From: an uncultured Clostridia bacterium
Lineage (GTDB): Bacteria > Bacillota > Clostridia > Christensenellales > Borkfalkiaceae
Reading direction: 5' to 3'
DNA length: 36,742 nucleotides
Assembly (NCBI GenBank): GCA_947624445.1
Contig: CANQKF010000015.1
Span: 1-36,742 of the forward strand
This document shows positions 25,512 through 34,223 of the stretch, piece after piece. The position numbers were made by a program, and so were the translations under genes. The notes under the pieces are model-generated. The model worked only from the letters and a program-made list of their open reading frames with translations. It searched no databases and was not told the DNA's origin. Each line of letters starts with the position of its first letter. Within the stretch, counting starts at the first letter, position 1.

Positions 25512-28500
25512 CTACGCGAGAGAAACGCGATCGGAGACCGACCGCACAAAGATCCCCTTCTCCTCCCCGTAGGCGACGCAGTCCCGCAAAAACGCGAGGA
25601 AGCGCTCGCTCGGGCGGAGTTCGCCGAGCGCGGAGGAGAGCACGGAGACGAGCTCGTCCATATAGAGCGCGACGCGGTCCTCGAGCGCCGCTTTCACGAG
25701 CGCGACGATCTCGTAGACGGTGAAATCCTCCTCCGTTCTGCGCACGGGCGGGGTCTCGGTCTCGACGCGGTAGCGCTGGAAGGAGATCGCGCGGGGCGTC
25801 TTGTAGAAGTAATCCACCCCCATCGCGCGGTCGCGCAGAAGGGCGCAGGCGTCGATCAGCGCGTCGAGGCGGGCCTCCACCTTGGACCCGCTCTTCACGA
25901 TGCCGAAGCTCGCGAGGCACCGCTTTTTGAGGAAGGCGCGGGAGATGGGCTCCTCGGCGGCGACGATCTCGCGGATGCGCGCCATGATCGCGGCGTCGTT
26001 CTCGCCGCAGGTCACGAAGGAAGCCGTCTCCGTGGCGCTCTGCGCGATCTTTTTGTAGGGACGGCGATACTTGGAGAGACGGGCGTCACCCCGCTTCTCG
26101 GCGCCCGCGAGGCGGTCGAGCACATCCTTGATGCGCTTGATCTCCCGCTTGGGGTTGTTGTAGTAGTTGACGCTGCCCGCGCGGACGATGTTCCAATTCC
26201 CCCGCTTCAACGTCTGCACCTGCAAAAGATTGCGGTCCTTCACGGAGAAGCGGTCGTTGCCGTCGCAGAGGATGCCGAGCAGGAAGCGATGTTTGTCCTT
26301 GGGGTCGACGACGCCCACGTCGATTTTGAAGTCCGAGGCGCCCACGTCGTAGCGGCAATCGTAGCCGTAGGCGGAGAGCTCGGCGGCGAGGAATTTGCCG
26401 ATGCCCGCGCCGCGGCGGACGGAATCCGAGCGGACGGCGAGCGTCGTCCTCCCCTTTTCGGCGAATTCGAGGAAGGCCTTGAGCCCCGCAACGCCCTTCG
26501 AGGTCGTCTTGGAGAGATCGATCATGCCCGCGGTCATCGTGGAAAAGACGAGCATCTCCTCCCTTGCGCGGGAGACGGCGACGTTGAGCCTCCGCCAGCC
26601 GCCCGCCTGGTTCAGGGGACCGAAGTTCAAAGAGAGCTTGCCCGCCTTATCGGGGCCGTAGCACACCGAAAACAGAATGACGTCCCGCTCGTCTCCCTGC
26701 ACGTTCTCGAGGTTCTTCACGAACAGGGGCTCCTCGCGGTCGTAGGCAGCGCCGTCGAGCTTGCGGCGGAAGAGTTCCTTGGCGAGCAGGCGCTCGATGT
26801 CCTCCCGCTGGGCGCTCGAGAAGGTCACGATGCCGATGCTCGCGCGGGAGAGCACGGGATCGGCGAGGCGGCGGACCACCTCGGCGACGAGCGCCTCCGA
26901 TTCGGCATGGTTGCGCTTGGTGACGCCGCGGTCGTAGACGCCGTCCACGCGGATGAGGCGCACCTTGCTCTCCAAGGCGTCGGGCGAGGGGAAGGTGCAG
27001 AGGAGATTGTCGTAGTACATGCTGTTGGAGAAGGCGATGAGGCTCTCGTGCTTGCTCCTGTAATGCCAGCGGAGATGCCGCTCGGGCATGCCGAAGGCGA
27101 GGCAGTCGTCGAGCACGCTCTCGAGGTCCTCGTCCTCGAGGTTCTCCTCGTCGACATACGCCGCATGGAAGAAGGCGGTGGGCGGGAGCTGTTTGGGGTC
27201 GCCGACGATGACCGCCGCTTTTGCGCGCGCGATGGAGCCGATCGCCTCCGCCGTGGACATCTGGGAGGCCTCGTCGAAGATCACGAGGTCGAAGGCGTCG
27301 ATCTCGGGTTGGAGGTATTGGGCGACCGTCGCGGGGCTCATGAGCAGGCAGGGGCAGACCGCCTCGGCAAGGTTCGGGATCTCGGCGAGCAGGCCGCGGA
27401 TGCCCGCGCCGCGGAGATTGGAGCGCGCAAGGCGGGTGAAGGCGGCGAGTTCGAGCGCGAGGTCCCCCTCCTCCCCCTGTTTGGGCAGGCGGGCGATGAG
27501 CGTCGCGCGGAGCTTCTCGCGGGTGACCTTGCCGAAGTCCTCCCACGCGAGGCGGAATTTTTCCACCGTCTCCTCGAGGGTGCCCACCGTCATGCGGGAG
27601 AGCGCGGGATCGGCGGGGATGTTGATCTCGAGGAAGTTCTTGTAGACGTTCTTCTCGAAGCCCGCGAGGATGTTCTCGGTCTTGAGCCTGCCGCTTTCGA
27701 GGGAATCGGTGATGAAGGTGAGCCCGTAGGCGGCGAGCTTTTTCGCCGTCGCGCGGTACATGCACCAGTTGGGAAGCATGTCGATGTTGTCGATGAGCGC
27801 GCTCGCCTTCGAAGAGAAGAAATCGAGCACGTCCTCCTCCTTTTGCTTCGCGGGATCGGCGTTCGTCACCGCGAGGAAGCTCTCCTCCGCGGCAAAGAAG
27901 CTGTCCGCCGCCTTGAGGAAGCCCTCGAGCACGGGCAGCGTGTAGCCGTTCGCCGCGCGGACGCACATGCCGTTGAAAGCGTCGGGATTGTAATCGAGAA
28001 AGACGGACCCCGCGAGCGCGTGCAGCGCATAGAGATCGGCGAGGAATTCCGCCCGCTTCTTAAAGACGATCCGCCCGCCGCGATCGGTAAATTTCGATGA
28101 CAGGGTGCGGCTTTTCGTCACGCGGCGCATGGCGGCGTCGATCTCCGTGACCGTCTCGAGATACTTGGGGACGTCCTCCTCGGAGAGCTCGTGGAGGCAG
28201 ACGCGGCCGAGCCGTTTGACGATCGCCTTCGCGGGCTTGAACAGCCGCCAATCCCCGCCCCCCTCGAGGTATTCCCGCACCTTTTCGCAGCCGTCGAGAT
28301 CGATGAGCGACTTGAAGTGCTTGAAGTAATAGTTGAGGCAGCCGTCGAGACGGCGGTTGGCGTTGTAGAATACGTAGAACTCCTCTTCCCCGGCGCCCGC
28401 ATAGTATTTGGCGTATTTCCCGTCCTTGAGCCCGCGGGCGAGCTCGACGAACGAGAGGAGCTTCCTGCGCGTGACCGCCGAGACCCTCTGGCGGTAAAAT

Positions 28501-31097
28501 TCGAGCAACAGCGCGAGGAAGGAGCGCAGGTGCTTGATCTCGGCGATGAGCACCTCGGCGGCGCAGAAGATCCTGTCGCGCAGGGCGACGGAATACTCGG
28601 TGAGATTGACGTTTTCGAAGGGCGAATTGAACACGCCGCCGCACTCCTTCGCGGCAGCCGCGGCGGAGGCGATCATCGAACGGCATTCCGAGAGCTTCTT
28701 CTCGGAGAGCGTATCGTAGAACGAGCTCTCGATATCGAGCACGTCGGGCGCGTTCTTGTTCTCGAGATAGGCGAGGATGGCCTCGTACACCGAGATGCCC
28801 AGCCGCCGTTTGCGGTGCAGGGCGCGCATGGGCTCCATGAGCTCGGCGCGCAGCGCCTTGATCTCGTTTGCCCGCTCGCCGAAGGAGACCGCCGTTTCGT
28901 TGCCCGCGAGCGCGAGCGTGCTCTCGAGCCGCCGCACGACGTCCGCCTTGTCCGTCTTGCCCGAGTGCAGTTCGAGGCAGAAATCGCCGATGCCGATCGC
29001 GTCGAGCCGCTTTTTCACGACGTCGAGCGCCGCGCGCTTTTCCGCGACGAAGAGGACGCGCTTGCCCTGCGCGAGGGCGTTGGCGATCATGTTGGTGATC
29101 GTCTGGCTCTTGCCCGTCCCCGGGGGGCCGTGCAGCACGAAGGAAGCCCCCGTGCCCGAGAGTGCAATCGCGTTGTATTGCGAGCTGTCGGCGACGAGCG
29201 GAAGCAAAACTTCCTCGGGATCCCCCGCGTCCTCATCGGCCTCCTCCGTCTCGCACCGCTCGGCTCTTCCCGAAAGAAGTGCCGCCACGTTGTTGTTTTT
29301 TTCCCATGCGCCGATGTGCGTGCGCAGGTCGTTCCAGAGCAAAAACCGCTGGAAGGAGAACACGGCGAGGTAGGCGTCGTTCACGACGTCCCACCCCTTC
29401 ATGCCCGCCGTCTCGGCACGCACCATGGCGCAGATCTCGGAGACTTTCAGCGCGGAGACGTCCCCGCCCAGCCCGCGGATATCGATATTGAATTCCTGCT
29501 TGAGCGATTCGAGCAGGGTGGCGTTGACGAAGTGCCCCTCCTCGCCCGCGGTGAGCGCGAAGTCCTCGTTGCCCTTCGCCCGCGCCAGCCCCACGGGGAC
29601 GAGCACGATGGGCGCATAGCGCGCCTTCCCGTCCTCCTTGGAGATATACTTCAAAAAGCCGAGCGCGAGATAGAGGATGCGCGCCCCCGCCTCCTCCGCC
29701 GCCTCACGGTTCCTGCGGAGGAGATATGAAGCCGTCTCGGCGAGGAATTTCGCGTCCCCCGAGACGCGCAGGATCCCCTTGGTGAGTTCGAGCGCGGCGA
29801 GCTCCCGCCGCTGGGGGGTGAGTTCCCCGCCGAACGCGTCCTGCCGTTCCCCCGCCTTGAGCTTGACTTCCGCGGAGAGCGAACGCAGCAGCGCGTCGGG
29901 ATCGGAAACCCAAAAATGCAGGGCGTGCTTGCCCGTAAAGCCGAGCAGGGCGTTGCGGGAGGTGAGGTCGAGCAGCCGCCGCTCCCATTGGCGGTTGCGG
30001 GGCTGTTTGCCGTCGAGCTTCCAGGCGCCGAAGTCGGGAATGGGCGACGGCGGTGCCTCTGCGGACATCTCGTCGGCGCGGTAGATCTCGTACCCCTTCA
30101 CGGTCCTCCCGCGGGCGGGGCATGCGCCGATCCCGCCCATGCGGCAACGGGTGACGTCGGTGAAATATTCGAAGGCGTCCGCCTGCAACTTCTGCGCGAA
30201 ATGGCGCTCGGAAATCGTGAAGCCGACGTTGCGGTCCATAAAGAGGTCGTCCGCGTCGAAGAAGGAGAGGTTGTTGATGCCCTCGGAGAGATAGCGGGAG
30301 ATGATCTCGGCGTCGTCGAACGAGGGATCGAGGAAGCAGCTGTCGTAGAGCCATACGCCCACGCCGACGGCGCCTCTTCCGACCGCGAGCACGGGATGAT
30401 AGCCCGCCGTCTCGAGGCAGGCGCAGGCAAAGAGCGCGAGTTGCAAGTGCGTCGCGGCCCGCTCCTTCAGAAGCGACGTTTGGGGGAACGCGCAGACGGG
30501 CGCGGAGAGGTCCTCCTCCCGCCCCGCGATGCCGTACCCCTTGATGGCGGCAAAGATCGCCGCAAAGGCGCGGCGCACGGCGTTTTTATCGGCGCCGGCA
30601 TAGCCGAATTCGGTGCCGTCGCTCCACTTTTTGCGCTGTTTTGCCGCCTCTTGCAGGGTGAGCGCGCACTCGTTGGTGCGGGGACGTACATACGCGGAAA
30701 GCCGCTCGGCGTTCCCCGAGAGACCCTCCCAGAAGTCGAACGGAAGCACGGTGACCGCCGCCGTCTGCGCCCCGCACTCCTTGCCCTCGTGCAGGACGCT
30801 CACCTTTACCGTGACGACATGGACGGCGTCGCATTCGGCGAGGTAGCGGGGTGAAAAAACGCCCGAAAGCTCGAGCGCGACCGTACTCTCAAAGGGGAGC
30901 TCGGCGGAATGTTCGAGAGGCACGATGAGCCCTTCGCCGTCGGAAAGCTGCACCTGCACGGAGAGCTCTTCCTCGAACTTGTTGATGATGCGGATGCGGA
31001 CGGGCGTATCGAGAAAGTGATCGACGTATCCCACATATCTCGGGAAATCGGGTTCGATGACGATCTTCTCGGCCAGATTTTTTCTTTTTGCTGCCAT
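25512..31097 (-). CDS. DUF4011/SF1 helicase with Vsr-like nuclease domain
   Basis: An 1,861-residue protein. Order: beta-rich N-terminus, transglutaminase-like stretch (about 215-290), DUF4011 (from about 365, QWERRLLDLTSRNALLGF), SF1 helicase with Walker A GPPGTGKS (657-664), DEASQMS near 1275, VGDPKQLPP, and RLNVAVSRAREEM near 1507. A Vsr/MTES_1575-like nuclease domain (about 1566-1655) and a DUF3320-like end (about 1769-1858) follow. Such proteins are often found in defence islands, though function is rarely tested. In the nuclease domain the usual IECDG reads ILCDG, so it may be inactive. GGAGGGGG precedes the ATG at 31097. Divergent from a SecB-like gene. Confidence 0.88.
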   Translation of the reverse strand: MAAKRKNLAEKIVIEPDFPRYVGYVDHFLDTPVRIRIINKFEEELSVQVQLSDGEGLIVPLEHSAELPFESTVALELSGVFSPRYLAECDAVHVVTVKVSVLHEGKECGAQTAAVTVLPFDFWEGLSGNAERLSAYVRPRTNECALTLQEAAKQRKKWSDGTEFGYAGADKNAVRRAFAAIFAAIKGYGIAGREEDLSAPVCAFPQTSLLKERAATHLQLALFACACLETAGYHPVLAVGRGAVGVGVWLYDSCFLDPSFDDAEIISRYLSEGINNLSFFDADDLFMDRNVGFTISERHFAQKLQADAFEYFTDVTRCRMGGIGACPARGRTVKGYEIYRADEMSAEAPPSPIPDFGAWKLDGKQPRNRQWERRLLDLTSRNALLGFTGKHALHFWVSDPDALLRSLSAEVKLKAGERQDAFGGELTPQRRELAALELTKGILRVSGDAKFLAETASYLLRRNREAAEEAGARILYLALGFLKYISKEDGKARYAPIVLVPVGLARAKGNEDFALTAGEEGHFVNATLLESLKQEFNIDIRGLGGDVSALKVSEICAMVRAETAGMKGWDVVNDAYLAVFSFQRFLLWNDLRTHIGAWEKNNNVAALLSGRAERCETEEADEDAGDPEEVLLPLVADSSQYNAIALSGTGASFVLHGPPGTGKSQTITNMIANALAQGKRVLFVAEKRAALDVVKKRLDAIGIGDFCLELHSGKTDKADVVRRLESTLALAGNETAVSFGERANEIKALRAELMEPMRALHRKRRLGISVYEAILAYLENKNAPDVLDIESSFYDTLSEKKLSECRSMIASAAAAAKECGGVFNSPFENVNLTEYSVALRDRIFCAAEVLIAEIKHLRSFLALLLEFYRQRVSAVTRRKLLSFVELARGLKDGKYAKYYAGAGEEEFYVFYNANRRLDGCLNYYFKHFKSLIDLDGCEKVREYLEGGGDWRLFKPAKAIVKRLGRVCLHELSEEDVPKYLETVTEIDAAMRRVTKSRTLSSKFTDRGGRIVFKKRAEFLADLYALHALAGSVFLDYNPDAFNGMCVRAANGYTLPVLEGFLKAADSFFAAEESFLAVTNADPAKQKEEDVLDFFSSKASALIDNIDMLPNWCMYRATAKKLAAYGLTFITDSLESGRLKTENILAGFEKNVYKNFLEINIPADPALSRMTVGTLEETVEKFRLAWEDFGKVTREKLRATLIARLPKQGEEGDLALELAAFTRLARSNLRGAGIRGLLAEIPNLAEAVCPCLLMSPATVAQYLQPEIDAFDLVIFDEASQMSTAEAIGSIARAKAAVIVGDPKQLPPTAFFHAAYVDEENLEDEDLESVLDDCLAFGMPERHLRWHYRSKHESLIAFSNSMYYDNLLCTFPSPDALESKVRLIRVDGVYDRGVTKRNHAESEALVAEVVRRLADPVLSRASIGIVTFSSAQREDIERLLAKELFRRKLDGAAYDREEPLFVKNLENVQGDERDVILFSVCYGPDKAGKLSLNFGPLNQAGGWRRLNVAVSRAREEMLVFSTMTAGMIDLSKTTSKGVAGLKAFLEFAEKGRTTLAVRSDSVRRGAGIGKFLAAELSAYGYDCRYDVGASDFKIDVGVVDPKDKHRFLLGILCDGNDRFSVKDRNLLQVQTLKRGNWNIVRAGSVNYYNNPKREIKRIKDVLDRLAGAEKRGDARLSKYRRPYKKIAQSATETASFVTCGENDAAIMARIREIVAAEEPISRAFLKKRCLASFGIVKSGSKVEARLDALIDACALLRDRAMGVDYFYKTPRAISFQRYRVETETPPVRRTEEDFTVYEIVALVKAALEDRVALYMDELVSVLSSALGELRPSERFLAFLRDCVAYGEEKGIFVRSVSDRVSLA

Positions 31098-31145
31098 ATG
31101 TCCCCCCTCCTTCGCGCAGCACGGGATGATTTTTCCTTTCGCTCT

Positions 31146-31174
31146 ATTATACCACTTTTGGCATAAAAATGCAA
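31146..31174 (-). promoter_or_regulatory. Promoter of the DUF4011 helicase
   Basis: Minus-strand TTGCAT (31174-31169), a 17-nt spacer and TATAAT (31151-31146) with TGG extended -10. The leader is about 45 nt. Confidence 0.85.
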
Positions 31175-31411
31175 CATCCGCATGTGATGTTTTCGCGAGA
31201 CTTTTGCGCGCGGAACCGCCCCGAGAGAGCGCGGCCTTCCCGCCCCGAAATCCTTCTCGGATTGACCCGCATGAACTCCGCAATGCCGTTCCGCCGCTTG
31301 GCGACGTTTGCCCGCCGCCGCTGCACGGAGCCGCCGCACAAGGTCCACCACCGGAACCCGCTTTTCGGCGGGGATCTTACGCTTCCCGAAAATTTCTGAA
31401 AAATGCTTGCC
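31175..31411. other. Gene-free region between divergent promoters
   Basis: No gene, terminator or clear repeat is visible between the helicase promoter and the secB-like promoter module. Short open frames here lack motifs and ribosome binding sites. Confidence 0.5.
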
Positions 31412-31443
31412 GTTCCGGCGCGGGCGAAACCCGCGGATTTTGG

Positions 31444-31472
31444 TTGACAACGCGGGTGCGGCGTGCTATAAT
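31444..31472 (+). promoter_or_regulatory. Consensus promoter of the SecB-like gene
   Basis: TTGACA (31444-31449), a 17-nt spacer and TATAAT (31467-31472), with TGC extended -10. Three alternating arms, CGCGGG, CCCGCG and CGCGGG, surround the -35; arms 2 and 3 enclose it and could bind a regulator. The module is duplicated at 302-358. Confidence 0.9.
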
Positions 31473-31503
31473 GGGTGCAGTAATGAAATCGAGGTAGAAA
31501 ATT

Positions 31504-31950
31504 ATGATCGAATACTCCATCAGAGGGCTCTCCGCGGACGAGCTCACCTTCAAAGTCAACCGCATCCAGGCGGCGCCCAACACGAAATACGAGATCAAGC
31601 CCTTCTTCACCCGCCGCATCCAAACGGCGCAGGAGAATCCCGCGATCAACATCGTCATTCTCGAGTGCAAGATCGAGTCGACGGAGGAGCAACCCAAGCC
31701 CTTCGACCTTGTGGCGCGCTTCGTGGGCGTGTTCGAGGTGAAGAACATGGAGACGGCGGAGGACCGCCGCACGTTCGCGATCAACGCGACGGAGACGATG
31801 TTCCCCTATCTGCGCGCCTCCGTGACCAACCTCACCGCCGCCGCCCTCGTCAACCCGCTCACGCTCCCCGTCGTTTCGGGCGCGACCCTCTTCCCCGAGG
31901 ACCGCGGCGAGCAGTACACCATCAAGTTCGACCCGCAGTCCGTGAACTGA
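31504..31950 (+). CDS. SecB-like chaperone family protein
   Basis: A 148-residue cytoplasmic protein. The segment ATETMFPYLRASVTNLTAAA followed by LTLPVV matches the helix-and-strand core of SecB family proteins (compare the FPYARE...LNLAPVNF region of proteobacterial SecB). The N-terminal half is beta-rich (VNRIQAAPNTKYEIKPFF, INIVILECKIES). SecB proteins hold unfolded precursors for export or, in some lineages, the antitoxin of a toxin-antitoxin system; no toxin gene lies beside it. GAGGT precedes the ATG by about nine bases. It has a very strong promoter. Confidence 0.75.
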   Translation: MIEYSIRGLSADELTFKVNRIQAAPNTKYEIKPFFTRRIQTAQENPAINIVILECKIESTEEQPKPFDLVARFVGVFEVKNMETAEDRRTFAINATETMFPYLRASVTNLTAAALVNPLTLPVVSGATLFPEDRGEQYTIKFDPQSVN

Positions 31951-31992
31951 CTTCCGCATTCGCGCGCGGCGAATGCGCGCTTCGGAACTTAC

Positions 31993-32026
31993 GAGACGCT
32001 CTCTTGTAAAACGGGGCGTCTCTTTT
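31993..32026 (+). terminator. Terminator of the SecB-like gene
   Basis: Stem GAGACGC (31993-31999) / GCGTCTC (32016-32022), followed by TTTT. A second hairpin, GCATTCGC/GCGAATGC, lies immediately upstream. Confidence 0.7.
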
Positions 32027-32033
32027 CATGCCG

Positions 32034-32061
32034 TGTGCCCGCCGATTGTTCGGCGGGCACA
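32034..32061. terminator. Strong 12-bp hairpin between convergent genes
   Basis: TGTGCCCGCCGA-TTGT-TCGGCGGGCACA, a perfect 12-bp stem with a 4-nt loop, between the convergent SecB-like and hydrolase genes. Only a short T run follows on the plus strand and none on the minus strand, so it may protect 3' ends rather than terminate. Confidence 0.55.
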
Positions 32062-32107
32062 CATTTTCCGTAGGAACAGTTTGCAGCGCAACGGCTTTTT
32101 GCGCCGC

Positions 32108-33001
32108 TCACGGGGCGATCTTCATGAAATAATCCACCACAGTCCCCCACTTTTCCTCTCTGCCTGTCGTCTCGTTCAAAAACTCGTGACGGCTGCCCGC
32201 GAAGAGCTTGCACGTCACGTTCCGCATGCCCGCCTTCTCGCGGTAGAACTTCTCGAGCTTCTTCACGCCCTTCCCCATGTCGCCGACGGGATCGTTCTCC
32301 CCCGAGACGAGCAGCAGCGGCAGATCCGGATCCAGCCCGCGGATGTACTTCTTCGTGTAGAGACGCTTCAACCCGCGGAAGAAATCCTTGTAGAAGCGGA
32401 ACGAGCAGGTGAACCCGCAGAAGGGATCCTCGCCGTATGCCGCGTTGTTCTCCCCATCGGCGGAGAGCCAGGCGCCGTCCTCGAATTTCTTGGCGTAGGC
32501 GCCGAAGGAGAGCTTCTCGATGAGCTTTGCGGGCTTCTTCTCCCCCTTGAAGGCGCAGCCGAGCGCGGCGACGAAAGCGCCGAGGTAGACCTCGAAATCC
32601 TTCTTGTAGTTGCTCCCCGCGATGACGGCGGCGTCGATCTTGTCGCCGTAGCGGGAGATGTAGCTCTGCGTGAGGAAGGAGCCGTAGGAGAAGCCGAAGA
32701 GGATGCGCTTGGCCGCGGGATATTTTGCCGCGATGAAATCGGTGATCGCCGCCTCGTCGTCCACGGTGTCGCGGAACATGTCGCCCGCGGCATAGCCCAA
32801 ACTCTCGGGGTGGGTGTGCCCATGCCCGCGGTGGTCGTCGGCGACGACGGCAAAGCCGTGCCCGTTCAGGAATTTTGCGAATTTTTCATAGCGTCCCGCG
32901 TGCTCCGTCATGCCGTGCACGATCTGCACGACGGCACGGGGCGAAGGGATATCCCATGTGTAGAGATAGACGGGCGTCCCATCGAAGCTCTTGAAGATCA
33001 T
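32108..33001 (-). CDS. Alpha/beta hydrolase, monoacylglycerol lipase-like
   Basis: A 297-residue alpha/beta hydrolase of the serine aminopeptidase S33/lysophospholipase group. The oxyanion block VQIVHGMTEHAGRY and DDHRGHGHT are typical of the monoacylglycerol lipase branch. The catalytic triad is visible: Ser in GFSYGS (near residue 103), Asp in SGENDPVG and His in GSRHEFLNE. A helical cap lies between. There is no signal peptide, so it is cytoplasmic; the substrate is not known. GGAG precedes the ATG at 33001 by about seven bases. Divergent from the PHP gene. Confidence 0.9.
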   Translation of the reverse strand: MIFKSFDGTPVYLYTWDIPSPRAVVQIVHGMTEHAGRYEKFAKFLNGHGFAVVADDHRGHGHTHPESLGYAAGDMFRDTVDDEAAITDFIAAKYPAAKRILFGFSYGSFLTQSYISRYGDKIDAAVIAGSNYKKDFEVYLGAFVAALGCAFKGEKKPAKLIEKLSFGAYAKKFEDGAWLSADGENNAAYGEDPFCGFTCSFRFYKDFFRGLKRLYTKKYIRGLDPDLPLLLVSGENDPVGDMGKGVKKLEKFYREKAGMRNVTCKLFAGSRHEFLNETTGREEKWGTVVDYFMKIAP

Positions 33002-33024
33002 AGCTGTCTCCTCCGTTTTTTTCC

Positions 33025-33053
33025 ATTATACCAGCTCCCGCGCAAAAAATCAA
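33025..33053 (-). promoter_or_regulatory. Promoter of the alpha/beta hydrolase gene
   Basis: Minus-strand TTGATT (33053-33048), a 17-nt spacer and TATAAT (33030-33025) with TGG extended -10. The leader is about 18 nt and holds GGAGGAG. Confidence 0.85.
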
Positions 33054-33123
33054 GCCCCGATTTTGCCGCACGGCCGCAAGAAAAGATCGCTCACGATTTT
33101 TGTGCGGCGCGGCGCTCCCGCGC

Positions 33124-33152
33124 TTGCAAAAAACGGGAAAGCGTGCTATAAT
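33124..33152 (+). promoter_or_regulatory. Promoter of the PHP phosphatase gene, leaderless
   Basis: TTGCAA (33124-33129), a 17-nt spacer and TATAAT (33147-33152), with TGC extended -10. Six bases separate it from the ATG at 33159, so transcription should begin at or within a base or two of the start codon. Confidence 0.85.
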
Positions 33153-33158
33153 AGGAGC

Positions 33159-33977
33159 ATGATCTGCGATCTTCACACGCACTCCTATTTTTCGCCCGAC
33201 GGCCACGCCACCCTCGAAGAAATGGTACAGGGTGCCTCGTCTTGCGGGATCGCGTACTACGGCATCACCGAACATTTCGATCTCGACTTCCTCTCGAAGC
33301 GGCACTGCGAGGCGGGCGGGCGCGTCTTTTCCACCACTGATCCTGCGCAGTACTTCCCCGCCGCGCGGAAATTGCAGCGTGCGGCCGAAACGCCCGGATT
33401 CCACATGTTCGTCGGCGCCGAATTCGGCTTCTGCCCCGACCCCGAGGTCCAGCGCGCGCTCTGCGGGATCGCGGAGCAGTATGCCCCCGATTATATCATC
33501 AACAGCGTGCACATCATCGACGGGAACGACGTCTATTTCCACGACTTCTACCGCGGCAAAAACAAAAAAGAAGCATATACGTGCTATCTCAAACGGGTGC
33601 TCGAGAGCCTCGGCGCGGACTATCCCTACGAGATCGTCGGGCACGTCGGGTACCCCTCGCGCAACGCCCCCTATCTGCACCGCGCGATGCGCTACCGCGA
33701 TTTCCCCGAGCTCATCGACGCGATCCTGAACACGATCATCGAAAAGGACAAGATCCTCGAGGTGAACGGCTCGGCGGTGGGTGCGGGCGATTTTCTGCCC
33801 GGCACCGATATCCTCGCCCGCTACTATGCGCTCGGCGGACGGAAGATCTCCTACGGCTCGGACGCGCACGGCCCCTCGCGGCTCTGCCAGGGGCGGGAGA
33901 AGGCGGTCGCGGCCCTGAAAGAGATCGGGTTCACTCACCTCACGCTCCCCGTTTCCCGCGCGGAATTGCCGCTGTAA
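33159..33977 (+). CDS. PHP-domain phosphatase, histidinol-phosphatase-like
   Basis: A 272-residue metal-dependent phosphoesterase of the PHP family. The metal ligands appear in order: DLHTHSYFSPDGHA at residues 4-17, TEHFDLDF near 38, GAEFGF near 88, NSVHIIDG near 113, GHVGYPSR, and SDAHGPSR near the end. This resembles HisJ-type histidinol phosphatases, but no other his gene is in the window, so the substrate is open. The ATG at 33159 is fixed by the DLHTHS motif. The AGGAG one base before it overlaps the gap between -10 and start, so it would not be transcribed. Confidence 0.9.
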   Translation: MICDLHTHSYFSPDGHATLEEMVQGASSCGIAYYGITEHFDLDFLSKRHCEAGGRVFSTTDPAQYFPAARKLQRAAETPGFHMFVGAEFGFCPDPEVQRALCGIAEQYAPDYIINSVHIIDGNDVYFHDFYRGKNKKEAYTCYLKRVLESLGADYPYEIVGHVGYPSRNAPYLHRAMRYRDFPELIDAILNTIIEKDKILEVNGSAVGAGDFLPGTDILARYYALGGRKISYGSDAHGPSRLCQGREKAVAALKEIGFTHLTLPVSRAELPL

Positions 33978-34223
33978 GCTCCCGCTTGTGCCTATAAACC
34001 TTGTGCATGTTCCACCCGACAATCGGGTGGTTTTTTCTTTTTGACGTCGTTCGGATCGTTTCGGACGGCGGGCTCCGCACTTCGCCTTCGCGTTCGTTCC
34101 AAATGACGCTCCCCCTTCTTTCGCGCAAAGAAAAAGGCGCCGCGCAAGAAAAAGCGGGGGGCCTGTATCGTTTTTTGAGGATTTCGGGCTTACGCCCGCG
34201 GCGCGGCTGCGCGGAATATCCGC
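33978..34223. other. Intergenic region between PHP gene and rsmA
   Basis: Besides the terminator, it holds repeat-like, GC-rich sequence with a TCGTTCCAAATGACGCTCCC string loosely resembling the end of the 74-nt dispersed repeat. No gene is supported. Confidence 0.5.
34012..34036 (+). terminator. Terminator of the PHP gene
   Basis: A perfect 8-bp stem, CCACCCGA (34012-34019) / TCGGGTGG (34023-34030), with a T6 run. Confidence 0.92.

Noticed and set aside
31057-31497. A 146-codon plus-strand frame across the SecB-like promoter
   Set aside because: It overlaps two good promoters, has no motif, and ends just before the real gene.
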